A DNA stretch of 64,000 nt from SAR324 cluster bacterium (GCA_015231825.1 JADGAV010000003.1:117524-181523), one strand, 5' to 3'. Shown: positions 36,205 to 47,000, counted from the first letter of the stretch. A program made the numbers and translations. Notes: generated from the sequence alone by a model not told the origin.

Positions 36205-39200
36205 TCAGTGCAGCAGGGGAATTGAACTATCTTCCTTGTCTTCCAAAATTTTTTCCAGTACTTCGCTCAATTCGGCAAGTTGGAAGGGTTTCGTGACGAG
36301 CCCGTCGACCCCCCATTCTCGGATATCATCGGTTGCCATCAGATCCCCGTAACCGGTGAAAATCAATACCGGAATATCCGGACGAATTTCTTTAATTTTT
36401 TTGGCAAATGCTTTCCCGTTCATTTTCGGCATTCCATAGTCGGTCATCACAAGATCAAAATTTTGGGAATGTTCAGAAAACGATTTCAGTGCGTCATCAC
36501 AGTCGAGAAATCCGTTGGCTTCATAGCCCAGTTTTTCCAGCATTCTCTTGGTTAATTTGACAATCATCGCTTCATCGTCGATCAACAATATTTTTGCTGG
36601 TCTTGGAGGCAGTTCGCGCAGCTTCTCAGGAGGTGATTCAACGGCCTGAATCGCAACCGGAAAATAAATATGGAATGCACTTCCCTTCCCCTCGGTGCTG
36701 TGCACTTTGATATGCCCTTCATGCTGTTCAACAATTCCCTGCACCACAGACAGGCCCAGACCGGACCCCTGCCCGACTTCTTTGGTAGAAAAAAAGGGAT
36801 CAAATATTTGTGACAATGTCGCCGAATTCATACCGACTCCATCGTCTTTGACGATCAATTCGATGAACTGACCTTCACGCTTCCGGCCCACGGGATCAGT
36901 AAAAGTGTGTAAAGCCGCTTTTTCGAGATGAATCGTCAACTCTCCGCCTTCGGGCATTGCCTGCTTTGCATTGATACAGAGATTGAGAAGCACCTGACGA
37001 ATTTCATCCGGCATCCCCCAAACCGTCTGAATTTCATCGGGAAATTCTACTTTAACAGAAATTCGAGGATCAATCGTATTTTTTAGCAGTTGGACAGCAC
37101 TTTCAACAATGACTTTCAAATCCAGCGATTGTCTTTGTGACATGGACTGCCGCCCGTAGGCAAGCATTTGCTGAACCAGTTCCTTTGCTCTACTGCCTGC
37201 GATCTGTATTTGTTTCAGGCTGTCCACTTCAGGGTCATCCTGCGATTTTTCGTCGATCAGCAGTTCGGTGTATCCCATAATCGGAGAAAGCAGGTTGTTG
37301 AACTCATGAGCAATCCCGCCGGTCAGTACTCCAATGGCCTCCATTTTTTGAGCCTGACGCAATTGATTTTCCAGATTTTTATTTTCAGTGACGTCACGGA
37401 TGGAACCAATCACCTCCCTCACTTCGTTTTTCTCATCACAAATCACTTCTCCTTTCCCTATCATGTGACGGATATTCCCGTTGGGAAGGATAACCCGGTA
37501 TTCAGTCTGGTAAGACTCTTTGGCAGCGATTGCTTTCATCAATGCTGTTTCATCCGGACCTTTCAAATCTTCGGGGTGAACCATTGCATGCACGGTGTCG
37601 AGCAGTGAACCCTCAACTTCCGCCGGATCAAGCTCAAAAAGTCGGTATAACCCTTTGGAGCAAACGAAATCATTGCCGGGCAGACTCAATTTCCAAGTCC
37701 CCATCTGTGCTATATCCTCGGCTTTTTCAAGCAGTTCCTCATTTTCCCTGAATTTTTGTTCTCTCAGTTTCCGATCGGTGACATCTGAAGAAGAGCAAAT
37801 CACCCGGACAATTTGCCCATTTTCAAAGATTGGGACGATCCTTGATTCAAAATAAAGTTTTTTCCCGTCTTTTGTAGAATAGTCAGCATCATAAAAATCA
37901 GGCTTCCCTGTTTGGAAAACTCCTTGGATACACTGTTTGATACGAGCTTGAATCTCGACAGGCGCAAAATCGAAAACCAGTTTGCCCAGGATGTCTTCTA
38001 TTTTCAATTCGGAAATTGTTCTATTGACGAATTGAATTTTTGCTTCTTTGTCAAGCAACATGACATAGTCCGGTGAATTTTCCGTCAATGATCTCCATTT
38101 TTCCTCAGACTCAATAAGCGCTTTTTCTGTACTTTTGCGATCACGGATTTCTTCTGACAAAAGGCGGTTCATGCGGGCTGTCCGTCGCGAATCCCATACC
38201 AGAAGAAAGGTAATAACGGCTAACACTCCGATCAGTAAAAAGGCCATCAAAGTGAGTCGATTCCATCGTTTTGTCTCTATTTCTTCGTGGCGAACCGGGT
38301 CAAAAATCCATTGATTATGCTGGAAATCACCACTAACAATCCCGTTTTGTTTGAGCATTGTGAAAATTGACTGCCAACGCCGAGGATTAATATGGCCCAC
38401 TTCAACAAGAGGATAGAGGCTTAGTTCCTGTACTCTATCCGCTTGAAATTTATTCAAGGAATCAAATTCGGTTTTAGATAAATTGCCAGCCCTGCGAGTA
38501 AAAGTTTGAGAGATCTTTTCTGCGATTTCATCGGAGTGATCGAATGCATATTGCCAGCCTTTCAAAGACGCGCGAATGAATCCATGAACCTGCTCTGGAT
38601 CGTCATCTACCAATTGCTGGTGGGTAAACAGGGAATCTCCATAGAAGTTGATGCCATAGTCGGAAGGTTTAATGACAGCCAGTTCCACGCCGTTTTGCAG
38701 ACCAGAGAATGGATCGGTTATCGTATAACCTGGAATGATATCCACTTTCCCTGAAAGCAAATGCTGGATTCCGGGCTGGTGCGGCCTGGGAATGACCAGA
38801 TCGGGATCAATTCCTTCGGCACGCAGCATTACCTGCATTTCAATATCAACGAGTGCATTGACTCGTCTGGCAACTTTCAGGCGGGTTAAGTCGGCAAGCG
38901 AATTGAAGGAGGTCGATGCTTTTCGGAATAATGCAGCCGCGCTTTTTTGAAAAATTGACGCCACTATTACGAGGGGCAGTCCTTTATCCTGGGCAATCAA
39001 AATATCAGCGGAGCCGATACCAAAATCGGCATTCTGACTGGCAACTGCATCAATGGAATTGACAATTTTTTTATCAGGAAGAATCGCTGTTTTGATATCA
39101 ACTTCCAAGCCCTCTTCCTGGTAGTAGCCCTGCCAGTCGGCGGCATAGTATCCCGCAAACTGAAATTGATGATCCCAACGCAGCTGCAGGCTGACTTTTT

Positions 39201-39261
39201 CCAACGCGAAAAGGTTAGTATAAGTCAGGCAAAGGAAAGATAAAAGCAGCAGTATTTTCAT
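36205..39261 (-). CDS. Hybrid sensor histidine kinase with NMT1/THI5-like sensor domain
   Basis: About 1018 residues. A signal peptide is followed by an NMT1/THI5-type periplasmic binding-protein domain ('LQLRWDHQFQFAGYYAAD...GLEVDI', up to ~310), a transmembrane helix (~328-350), two PAS/PAC regions (~385-640), and a HisKA domain with phosphoacceptor His near 652 (GGIAHEFNN). An ATPase domain (N box 'NLCINAKQAM', 'DDGVGM', 'GSGLGLSVV') and a C-terminal receiver with phosphoacceptor Asp near 940 (MTDYGMP) complete it. Binding of a small ligand, perhaps a pyrimidine- or thiamin-precursor-like compound, probably controls kinase activity. No cognate DNA-binding regulator is adjacent. The start is ATG 39261, which leaves a clean signal peptide; a TTG at 39294 is the alternative. 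Confidence 0.92.
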   Translation of the reverse strand: MKILLLLSFLCLTYTNLFALEKVSLQLRWDHQFQFAGYYAADWQGYYQEEGLEVDIKTAILPDKKIVNSIDAVASQNADFGIGSADILIAQDKGLPLVIVASIFQKSAAALFRKASTSFNSLADLTRLKVARRVNALVDIEMQVMLRAEGIDPDLVIPRPHQPGIQHLLSGKVDIIPGYTITDPFSGLQNGVELAVIKPSDYGINFYGDSLFTHQQLVDDDPEQVHGFIRASLKGWQYAFDHSDEIAEKISQTFTRRAGNLSKTEFDSLNKFQADRVQELSLYPLVEVGHINPRRWQSIFTMLKQNGIVSGDFQHNQWIFDPVRHEEIETKRWNRLTLMAFLLIGVLAVITFLLVWDSRRTARMNRLLSEEIRDRKSTEKALIESEEKWRSLTENSPDYVMLLDKEAKIQFVNRTISELKIEDILGKLVFDFAPVEIQARIKQCIQGVFQTGKPDFYDADYSTKDGKKLYFESRIVPIFENGQIVRVICSSSDVTDRKLREQKFRENEELLEKAEDIAQMGTWKLSLPGNDFVCSKGLYRLFELDPAEVEGSLLDTVHAMVHPEDLKGPDETALMKAIAAKESYQTEYRVILPNGNIRHMIGKGEVICDEKNEVREVIGSIRDVTENKNLENQLRQAQKMEAIGVLTGGIAHEFNNLLSPIMGYTELLIDEKSQDDPEVDSLKQIQIAGSRAKELVQQMLAYGRQSMSQRQSLDLKVIVESAVQLLKNTIDPRISVKVEFPDEIQTVWGMPDEIRQVLLNLCINAKQAMPEGGELTIHLEKAALHTFTDPVGRKREGQFIELIVKDDGVGMNSATLSQIFDPFFSTKEVGQGSGLGLSVVQGIVEQHEGHIKVHSTEGKGSAFHIYFPVAIQAVESPPEKLRELPPRPAKILLIDDEAMIVKLTKRMLEKLGYEANGFLDCDDALKSFSEHSQNFDLVMTDYGMPKMNGKAFAKKIKEIRPDIPVLIFTGYGDLMATDDIREWGVDGLVTKPFQLAELSEVLEKILEDKEDSSIPLLH

Positions 39262-39547
39262 GATATGGCGTGGTCTCGAGCCAGGGAGGAGCAATTTTTT
39301 TTGAAAAGAACGGCATTAAATGGTACCGGACTTCAAATTATTATCAATCCGCAAAACTACGTAGACCGTTGAATGAGAAGAAAAAGAGAAGTCCAGACCA
39401 GAGCCGGTTCAAACGGTAATCGAGGTGATTTGCCAGTGGATATTTGAATCAACAGCCGCCGGAAACACTTTTCCAGTTCACATGCCCACGATCCTGCAAG
39501 GTCACAATGCAATCATGAAAACAACGCTTTGCGGTTGCCGGGAAAAT

Positions 39548-42500
39548 TCAGGAGAGTGTTGAATTCAGCTTTTCCAGGAATTTATCGAGGCGTTTTCCGG
39601 AGATGGGAGAAGCGGTGCCGAGTTCAGGAGCAAAAAGAGAAACCCTGAATTCCTCCAGCATCCAAAGGAGATCATTCAAATTATCCTCTTGCCCATGCCC
39701 CAGGGGTCTCTGCTCCTGAAGCTGGCGATACCGATTCCAGTAAAAAATGAGATTTTCTGCTTTTTCCTGATCCTTTTCCGGATTGAGAATCAGGCGTTCG
39801 GCTCTGACACCGACCGCTTTTAAATATCTCGGAAGATGCCTCCACTGAATATAAGGAATGGACATTATAAATTCAGGAGGCATCAAATGTAACAGATGGG
39901 AGCGAATCTCTTTATATTGCTCCTGAAAGGACGATGAACCCAGAAACTTGAAGAGATCTTTTTCAGTTTCGGCATACTGTCTTAAAACCTGCTCCAGCTG
40001 CTTTTTGTAACGCGGCCACAAGCCTTTGATTTTGTTTCGTGACTGCTGCAGAGCTTTGTCAAATTTTTCTTGATTCTCAATCCATGAGTTGGTGAAAAGG
40101 TAGTTGTGCAGATTTATTCTGCTATGATCTTTCAATTGAGCCACTGATCCAAAAGGATGATAGAGTTCTTTGAATTCGCGCAAATCCCGCAGATCACGGT
40201 CCAACCAGGCGATCTCAGTCCCGAGATTGATTGCCAGCAATTTCATCATGGCAGCCTGAGTGACTTTTGCGGCTTCTTCCTTTCGTCGAAAAAGGCGCCG
40301 ATGGATTCCTTCTTCATCTGCAATCAAGCCTGGATACGCATACAACGGGATACTGTTGGATGTATCGATTTCAACCCGTTGAGGCAACTTCATCTGTGAC
40401 CAATCAGTGATTTTTCTGATTTCCCATGCTTTTTCTGCCTCTTTCCATTGCGGCAGAACGGACATCGATTTGTCCACCCTGCTTTTTTCATCAAATCGCT
40501 TTTGCCCCTCCTTCAGCAGAGAAGTCAGATCTCGTCCGGAAGCGACAAACTTTTTCCGATGGTCTCTTATCTCCACGCGAATCTTCAAATATTCCGGCAA
40601 GCGTGTGGCATCCCAATCCCCACGAGATATACTCAATCCATATCGCTGCTGAATATGAAAGGCCAAAGCATCCAGGAATTGAGGCTGCGTGGGTTTCAGT
40701 TCGCTGACAATTGACTGAACGGTCTGGGGAAGAGGAACCAGCTGCTTTCGCAATCTTTTGGGAAGGGATTTGAGCAGGAATAAAATTTTTTCTTCCCATT
40801 GACCCGGAACCATCCAATCCAGGCTTTCTGCTTCCAAATGGGGAAGCATGTTTTCCTCAAGATGCAGAGTGACACCGTCTTTTTCTTTTTCCGGATCAAA
40901 GTGATATTCCAGTTCCATCCTGTGATTTCCCACCGTCCAATGATCTGGAAAAGATTCTTCCAGGGGATAGATTAAATTTCCTGGAGCGAGATCGTCTTCT
41001 TTCATGAACAAAAAGTCAGAGATGTTTTCCTTGTATTTTCTTTTGAGCAAGCCATTGAGGTCATGAAAAGATCCAATATTGTGGAGCCTTTCACTATAAA
41101 ACTCCTGCATCGCAGATTCTATTTCAAATTCATAGTTTCGGCGGATTTTTGCGCTGGTTCTGATCAGATGCGCTTTCAATGCCTGATTGTGTTTAAAAAA
41201 CTGGTGATGAGTGCGCAATTTCCCCTCAACCAGACCTTCACGTATGAAGACTTCTGTTGCTTCTTTCGGGTTGATTTTTCCAAAAACGACTCTCCTTTTC
41301 GGTTCAATGACCAGGCCGTACAAAGTCACTTTTTCATAGGCCATCACCGTTCCGGAGCTTCTGTCAAAATGCGGTTCGGAATAGCTGCGGCGACACAGGT
41401 TATGGCCGATGGACTCCAACCACTTCACTTCGATATTGGCGACGATGCGGGCGAACAATCGAGAAGTTTCCACAAGCTCCGCCGCCACGATCCAGGAACC
41501 TGCCTTGTTAAAAACACCTGATCCCGGGAAAATCATCACTTCCTTATTTCCGGGCGCCTGATACTGGTTTTTTTCTTTCTTCAAACCAATCTGATTGAGA
41601 TATCCCGCAAGTATCGAGACATGAATTGCCCGGTAGTCAACCGGATCGTCGTAGAGTTTAAAATCGGGGTAGTCACTGAGAATTGTGCTCAATTGCTGGT
41701 AAATATCCCGCCACTCACGCAGCCTGACGAAAGAAAGAAAATGCTTCTTACAAAATTTACGCATTTTGTTTTCACTCTTTAGGGATTCCCACTCTTCATG
41801 GTATCGATCCCAGATGTTCAGGAGCGTGATAAAATCCGATGATTTGTCCACAAATACGCTATGCATCTGACGGGCATGCTCAATTTTTTCCAAGGGGTAT
41901 TCCCTGGGATCCTGCACTGAAATTGCTGAAGCAATGACTAAAACTTCTCTCAGGGCATGTTCGCGACGGGCAGCGAGCAGCATTCGAGCAGTTCTCGGTT
42001 CAATGGGGAGTCGAGCCATTTCCTTTCCCAGCGAGGAAAGTTTGTCCGCATCGTTCAGAGCGCCCAATTCTTTCAGCAGCTTGATTCCCTCGCGAATTGC
42101 TGATCCGGAAGGAGGGTCTATGAACGGAAACTCTGAAATATCTCCTAAACCAAGAGCCATCATTCTCAAAATCACCTCTGCCAAAGAAGACCGCAAAATT
42201 TCCGGTTCTGTGTATTCGCGTCGATTTTGATAGGACTCTTCAGAATACAGACGAATACAAATGCCGGCCTGAACACGTCCAGCCCTTCCTTTCCGCTGAT
42301 TGGCACTGCTTCTGGAAATCGGTTCGACGGGAAGCCGCTGGGTTCGGGAACGGCTGCTGTACCGGCTGATCCGCGCTTGTCCGGAATCAATCACGTAGCG
42401 GATGCCCGGAATTGTGAGTGAAGTTTCGGCTATATTGGTTGCCAAAATCACTTTTCGGGTCGAGGTGTTTTGAAAAATTCGATTTTGTTCACGATTGGAT

Positions 42501-43519
42501 AAACGCCCATACAGAGGAAGAATTTCCACATCCTGTTTCGTTGAATCCAAACGCCCCAAAATTTCACGAATTTCCTGTTCTCCTGAGAGAAAAGCCAAAA
42601 TATTCCCCTGCCAGTTGCTTTTCAGGATCTCACGAACGCATGCAACCACCGCGTCTGCCATTGTTTCTTCTCCCTGTTCCTCCAACTCTTCATCCAACGG
42701 CTGATACCGGACTTCTACCGGGTAAAGCCGACCAGAAACTTCAATCACCGGGGCATTTCCGAATGCTTCAGAAAATCGGGGGATATCAAGATTCGCAGAG
42801 GAGATGATCAATTTCATATCCGGGCGTCTGAGCAGCAAGCGTTTGAGATATCCCAAAAGGAAATCGACGTTTAAAGAACGCTCGTGGGCTTCATCGATGA
42901 TGATGGTGTCGTATTCATTTAAAAAACGATCGAATTGAATTTCATTGAGCAGAATCCCATCAGTCATCAATTGAATGTGTGTCAGCGGAGATGTTTTTTC
43001 GGAAAATCGAATTTTGTAGCCTACTTCCTGACCCAATTCAGAGTCCAATTCTTTGCCGATCTGGCGCGCCATTGATGTCGCAGCAATTCGGCGCGGCTGG
43101 GTACATGCGATTTTTGCAGCCACACCCCGTCCTGCCTCCAGGCACATTTTAGGAATCTGCGTTGTTTTCCCGGAACCCGTCTCTCCTGCAATGATCAGAA
43201 CTTGATGGGTCTGAATCGCGTCAATTATGTTTTCTCGGTAGGAAGTGATTGGTAAATTTTTTGGATACCGAATCTCGGGAACAGTCGCCTGCCTTTTTTT
43301 TCGAATACGAGCCGAAGCTTCTGCTTTAGAAAATAATTTCCAGCAGCTCTGCTTCCAGTGTCCGCTTTTGTTTTTTTGTTTGAGCAAACGTCTGTATTGT
43401 GAGCGCAGGCTCCATTGATCTTTCAGCAGGCTTTCGGAGATAATTTTCCACATTTTTTCAGGCTCAAAGTGCGCCCCTGCCGAAAGCTCAGGAGTGGATC
43501 TATGCTCAGATAAAGACAT
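39548..43519 (-). CDS. hrpA: ATP-dependent RNA helicase HrpA
   Basis: About 1323 residues, full length for the family. The DEAH-box helicase core has Walker A 'GETGSGKTTQIPK' near residue 110 and DEAH (IIIDEAHER) near 208, then 'ATNIAETSLTI' and 'QRKGRAGR'. Helicase-associated and OB-fold domains follow, and the long C-terminal DUF3418 region distinguishes HrpA from shorter DEAH proteins. HrpA acts on mRNA, notably on stalled ribosomes or mRNA processing. ATG 43519 is preferred; TTG 43540 would add seven residues. The gene stands alone, with 253 bases upstream of the kinase start holding no evident gene. Confidence 0.96.
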   Translation of the reverse strand: MSLSEHRSTPELSAGAHFEPEKMWKIISESLLKDQWSLRSQYRRLLKQKNKSGHWKQSCWKLFSKAEASARIRKKRQATVPEIRYPKNLPITSYRENIIDAIQTHQVLIIAGETGSGKTTQIPKMCLEAGRGVAAKIACTQPRRIAATSMARQIGKELDSELGQEVGYKIRFSEKTSPLTHIQLMTDGILLNEIQFDRFLNEYDTIIIDEAHERSLNVDFLLGYLKRLLLRRPDMKLIISSANLDIPRFSEAFGNAPVIEVSGRLYPVEVRYQPLDEELEEQGEETMADAVVACVREILKSNWQGNILAFLSGEQEIREILGRLDSTKQDVEILPLYGRLSNREQNRIFQNTSTRKVILATNIAETSLTIPGIRYVIDSGQARISRYSSRSRTQRLPVEPISRSSANQRKGRAGRVQAGICIRLYSEESYQNRREYTEPEILRSSLAEVILRMMALGLGDISEFPFIDPPSGSAIREGIKLLKELGALNDADKLSSLGKEMARLPIEPRTARMLLAARREHALREVLVIASAISVQDPREYPLEKIEHARQMHSVFVDKSSDFITLLNIWDRYHEEWESLKSENKMRKFCKKHFLSFVRLREWRDIYQQLSTILSDYPDFKLYDDPVDYRAIHVSILAGYLNQIGLKKEKNQYQAPGNKEVMIFPGSGVFNKAGSWIVAAELVETSRLFARIVANIEVKWLESIGHNLCRRSYSEPHFDRSSGTVMAYEKVTLYGLVIEPKRRVVFGKINPKEATEVFIREGLVEGKLRTHHQFFKHNQALKAHLIRTSAKIRRNYEFEIESAMQEFYSERLHNIGSFHDLNGLLKRKYKENISDFLFMKEDDLAPGNLIYPLEESFPDHWTVGNHRMELEYHFDPEKEKDGVTLHLEENMLPHLEAESLDWMVPGQWEEKILFLLKSLPKRLRKQLVPLPQTVQSIVSELKPTQPQFLDALAFHIQQRYGLSISRGDWDATRLPEYLKIRVEIRDHRKKFVASGRDLTSLLKEGQKRFDEKSRVDKSMSVLPQWKEAEKAWEIRKITDWSQMKLPQRVEIDTSNSIPLYAYPGLIADEEGIHRRLFRRKEEAAKVTQAAMMKLLAINLGTEIAWLDRDLRDLREFKELYHPFGSVAQLKDHSRINLHNYLFTNSWIENQEKFDKALQQSRNKIKGLWPRYKKQLEQVLRQYAETEKDLFKFLGSSSFQEQYKEIRSHLLHLMPPEFIMSIPYIQWRHLPRYLKAVGVRAERLILNPEKDQEKAENLIFYWNRYRQLQEQRPLGHGQEDNLNDLLWMLEEFRVSLFAPELGTASPISGKRLDKFLEKLNSTLS

Positions 43520-43696
43520 GACTGAATTATTGATTGGCAAATAGAAAACAAGGGAGGATTGATTGCGATGGCAAAAGGAATTTTACTTTATTGTTTAACA
43601 TGTTCTCTGATTGGAAACCAGTGCATTTTCAAGGGGAAACACTTCATATACAAGGCTCAAAAAAAACAGCAACCTTAATGAAATTGAAAAAAAAGC

Positions 43697-45358
43697 CTAT
43701 TTCAGTGCTCTTCGCAGAAATTTTCCGGTCGCAGTTTTAGGAATTTCAGAAACAATCGTCAATTCTCTGGGATATTTATAGGCGGCCATTCTCTTCCTGC
43801 AGAAATCAATCAGTTCGTCCGCTTGGATCTTTGCTTCCTGTCCCTCTTTCAGAGCGACAAATGCTTTGACGGTTTCTCCCCGGTAAGCATCCGGAATACC
43901 GATGACCGCCACTTCTTTGACCGCCGGATGCTGATAGATGACGTCCTCCACATCACGAGGCCAAATTTTGTAGCCTGATGCGATTATCAGATCCTTTTTC
44001 CGATCGACAACAAAAAACCAACCCTCCGAATTCATCTTGCCCACATCACCGGTAAATAGCCAACCATCACGGATAGCGTTTCGTGATTCTTCCGGTTTAT
44101 TCCAGTAACCGGGAACAATCATCGGTCCCGAATCCACGATTTCTCCAATTTCTCCTGGGGGAAGAGGACCGATGCCATTCTCCAGATCTACAATCTGCAT
44201 CACGCCATTGGGAACAGGCAATCCGACGGAAAGAGCGCCGCTTTCCGGGTCTACTGGAGCACTTTTTCCCCAGGGGACAATATGGGAAGGAGAGCTTGTT
44301 TCCGTCATTCCGTAACAATTGTGAATATAGAGCCCCGTTTTTGTTTCAAACTGTTGGACCAGTGCTTCGGAAACCGGAGCCCCTCCGCTGTATGCTTTTA
44401 CCAGGCTCGAAATTTTTTCTGAATCCACTTCAGGATGATTGAGCAGCGCGATATAAGCTGTTATCGCCGCGACGGTCACAGTCGCCTGCCAATATTCAAT
44501 GAGGCGCAGTGTTTCTCCCGCGTCAAAACGATAATAAAGAATAACCGGTATCCCAACCAGCGCTGCCGTGGCAAGGTGGGCCACCTCACCAGTCACATGG
44601 AACAAGGGAGCCATGCCCAGAACAAGATCTCGCTCGTCCAAAGACTGCATCAATTGATAGACCCTGGCATTGAAGGCAATATTGCCCTGCGTGTTCATCG
44701 CACCTTTGGGAACACCGGTTGTCCCCGAGGTGTAGGTCAGATAAGCGACATCATCCGGACTCAACTTACATGGTTCCACTGTTTTATCGTGGTATTTTTC
44801 CAGAAGATCCAGGAGATCTGTGGTGCCGGGAATTACAGCTTTGCTGATCTGCTTTAACAGATTAGGAAGACTATTTTGACCGGGAAAAAAATCAAGGGGA
44901 GAGGTGCAGATTATTTTTTCAACCGGGCACTCTCTCAAAAAAGAAAGGTCGAGTTCCGAGGCAATTTCATCCGAGATAAAAAAAAATTTTGCTCCCGAAT
45001 CCTGACAGTAATAAAGCAGCTCCTTTTCCCGGAACATCGGATTCAGCGGAACAACTATCGCACCCAGCTTCCATGCTGCATAAGTGGCAATGAGGACTTG
45101 GGGAATGTTCTGAAAGACGAGAATGATGCGATCCTTCTTCTTTAACCCAAAGTCTAACAGAGCCGCCGCCAAATTATCGGAAAACCGGTCAATATCCCCA
45201 TAAGTAATGGCATGGTCAAAATAACAAACAGAAGCTTTATCAGGAAAACGATGAGCGGTTTTTTTGAAATCTTCCAGAGCGGTTTCGCCACCGACCTGCA
45301 AATCTGCCGGGACGTGGTCCGGGTAGTGTTTGAGCCAGGGCCTTTCGGATGCTGTCAT
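43697..45358 (-). CDS. AMP-forming acyl-CoA ligase (fatty-acid type)
   Basis: About 553 residues of the ANL superfamily. P-loop 'YTSGTTGVPKGAM' is in the first half. 'YGMTETSSPSH', 'GYWNKPEES', 'DGWLFTGDVG' and 'VDRKKDLIIASGYKIWPRDVEDV' follow, and the C-terminal 'IPKTATGKFLRR' carries the catalytic Lys. It activates a carboxylic acid to its acyl-CoA through an adenylate. The sequence resembles medium/long-chain ligases, but the acid is not predictable. ATG 45358 is preferred over GTG 45388, which would add ten basic residues without family similarity. It lies directly downstream of the MatB-like gene and is likely in the same transcript. Confidence 0.88.
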   Translation of the reverse strand: MTASERPWLKHYPDHVPADLQVGGETALEDFKKTAHRFPDKASVCYFDHAITYGDIDRFSDNLAAALLDFGLKKKDRIILVFQNIPQVLIATYAAWKLGAIVVPLNPMFREKELLYYCQDSGAKFFFISDEIASELDLSFLRECPVEKIICTSPLDFFPGQNSLPNLLKQISKAVIPGTTDLLDLLEKYHDKTVEPCKLSPDDVAYLTYTSGTTGVPKGAMNTQGNIAFNARVYQLMQSLDERDLVLGMAPLFHVTGEVAHLATAALVGIPVILYYRFDAGETLRLIEYWQATVTVAAITAYIALLNHPEVDSEKISSLVKAYSGGAPVSEALVQQFETKTGLYIHNCYGMTETSSPSHIVPWGKSAPVDPESGALSVGLPVPNGVMQIVDLENGIGPLPPGEIGEIVDSGPMIVPGYWNKPEESRNAIRDGWLFTGDVGKMNSEGWFFVVDRKKDLIIASGYKIWPRDVEDVIYQHPAVKEVAVIGIPDAYRGETVKAFVALKEGQEAKIQADELIDFCRKRMAAYKYPRELTIVSEIPKTATGKFLRRALK

Positions 45359-45458
45359 GTTTTTCTTTGCAATTTTCCGTCTCTTCACCCGATATCAGGT
45401 AAGCAAAATCCCTTTGGATTGGATGAAGCCCGCAAAGGGAACAATCCTGAGACGGTCT

Positions 45459-47000
45459 TTATTTTGAATCCTGATCCAAAAACAATTTTTTTACTTCTTC
45501 CTTTAGAATTTTACCCATCGTATTGCGAGGAAAACTTTCCAGAAAAATAAATTTTTTAGGGCATTTCCAATCGTGAAGGCGCTCCTTGCAAAATGACTTG
45601 AGTTCGTTTTCGGACAGCCTGGCCTGTGGTGAGAGATTGACAGCCGCGGCGACAATTTCTCCCCATTGCTCGTCGGGTAAACCAACCACCACAGATTCAT
45701 TGACTCCTTCCAACTGATCAATGGTCGTTTCCACTTCTTTTGCAGAAACATTTTCACCGCCGGAAATAATGATATGCTTGATCCTATCGGTTAGATAATA
45801 GTAGCCGGCCGCATCGAATTTACCCAAATCCCCAGTACGAAACCACCCGTCATTGAAAGTTTCAGCCGTTTCTTCCGGTTTGCGCCAGTATCCCGGAGTG
45901 ATGGCACCGCTTTTTAGCCAGAGTTCACCGACCTCGCCCGCGGAAACATCAGCATAGGTTTCCGGGTTAACGATTCGTACCTTCAGACCCGGCAGAGGAA
46001 GACCGATGGAACCTGGAATACGCGAACCGGACAGAGGGTTGGAAAAATTCATCCCGGTTTCTGACATACCTTCCCGTTCAACCGGCTCGCGGCCAAAAAT
46101 TCTGGCAATGCGTTTGAACTCCTTGACCAGCAATGGTGCTGATCCTGATGTAAACAGACGCATATGGCTGAAATCCAGCTGCTTGCTGCCTATACAATCC
46201 ATCAGTTTGGTATACATAGCCGGTACAGCCATGAATGCTGTACAGACAGAATCACCGGTCCTGCGCGACAGTTCTGCCAATACCGTTTCCGGTTTAAACA
46301 CATCAAGCATGCGGACATGAGCCCCGCACAGCAAGCTTGTATGCAAGGCAAAACACAGCCCATGGACATGAAACAGGGGCAGCACATGGCACAAAATATC
46401 GTCGGCAGTTATTTCCCAAATTTGTATAATATTCTGGGCGTCATGAATAAGGTTTTTATGTGTCAGAACCGCCCCTTTGGGGTTGCCGGTCGTTCCGGAA
46501 GTGTAGATTATCAAGCCTGGATCCTCAGGATTGACGTCAATAGACGGGGGGGTATCTTTCGCTGATCGGAAGAAATCGATGTCCTGGTATGGCTGAGAGG
46601 TGTTCACCTCCAATTGCTGCAGATCGGGTTTGATTTCGCGGATTAAATTTTTTTGTCCCGGTTCGGCCATGATCAGTTTGGCGTCCGCATCTCCAAGCAG
46701 ATAGGCCAGTTCATTTTTTTTGAAACCGGTATTCAGGGGGACGGCCACGGCGCCGATAGTCAAAAGAGCAAAATGGGCAATAACCGCAATCATCGATTTG
46801 GGAACAAACAGCACGACCCGGTCGCCTTTTTGGACACCCCGCTCAATAAGGGCGTTGGCCATCTGATTCACGTCCCGCTGCAACTGCCTGTAGGTCAATT
46901 CAGTTTCAGGCAAACCGTTGCGCAAAAACGTTATGGCCGGCATTGGACCATGTTCGGCGAAAACGGTCTCGAGCTGCCGGACTATAGATCCCCTCCTCAT
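45459..47000 (-). CDS. matB: Malonyl-CoA synthetase (MatB-like)
   Basis: 513 residues. P-loop 'YTSGTTGNPKGAV' at ~166-178; the middle part, with 'HVLPLFHVHGL', 'SGSAPLL' and 'GMSETGMNFSNPLSGSRIPGSIG', carries the pattern that separates MatB/ACSF3 malonate-activating enzymes from other ANL ligases. C-terminal 'PRNTMGKILK' holds the catalytic Lys. It converts malonate, CoA and ATP to malonyl-CoA. ATG 47000 is chosen because AAGGAG lies 6 bases before it; the upstream ATG at 47024 lacks one. A GntR regulator is divergent and a malonyl-CoA decarboxylase lies next to it, the arrangement of mat loci. Confidence 0.85.
   Translation of the reverse strand: MRRGSIVRQLETVFAEHGPMPAITFLRNGLPETELTYRQLQRDVNQMANALIERGVQKGDRVVLFVPKSMIAVIAHFALLTIGAVAVPLNTGFKKNELAYLLGDADAKLIMAEPGQKNLIREIKPDLQQLEVNTSQPYQDIDFFRSAKDTPPSIDVNPEDPGLIIYTSGTTGNPKGAVLTHKNLIHDAQNIIQIWEITADDILCHVLPLFHVHGLCFALHTSLLCGAHVRMLDVFKPETVLAELSRRTGDSVCTAFMAVPAMYTKLMDCIGSKQLDFSHMRLFTSGSAPLLVKEFKRIARIFGREPVEREGMSETGMNFSNPLSGSRIPGSIGLPLPGLKVRIVNPETYADVSAGEVGELWLKSGAITPGYWRKPEETAETFNDGWFRTGDLGKFDAAGYYYLTDRIKHIIISGGENVSAKEVETTIDQLEGVNESVVVGLPDEQWGEIVAAAVNLSPQARLSENELKSFCKERLHDWKCPKKFIFLESFPRNTMGKILKEEVKKLFLDQDSK

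Noticed and set aside
39295..39547. Possible RNA gene in the gap between hrpA and the kinase
   Set aside because: I looked for tRNA-like arms (GGTTCAAA near 39407) but no cloverleaf or acceptor pairing can be drawn.
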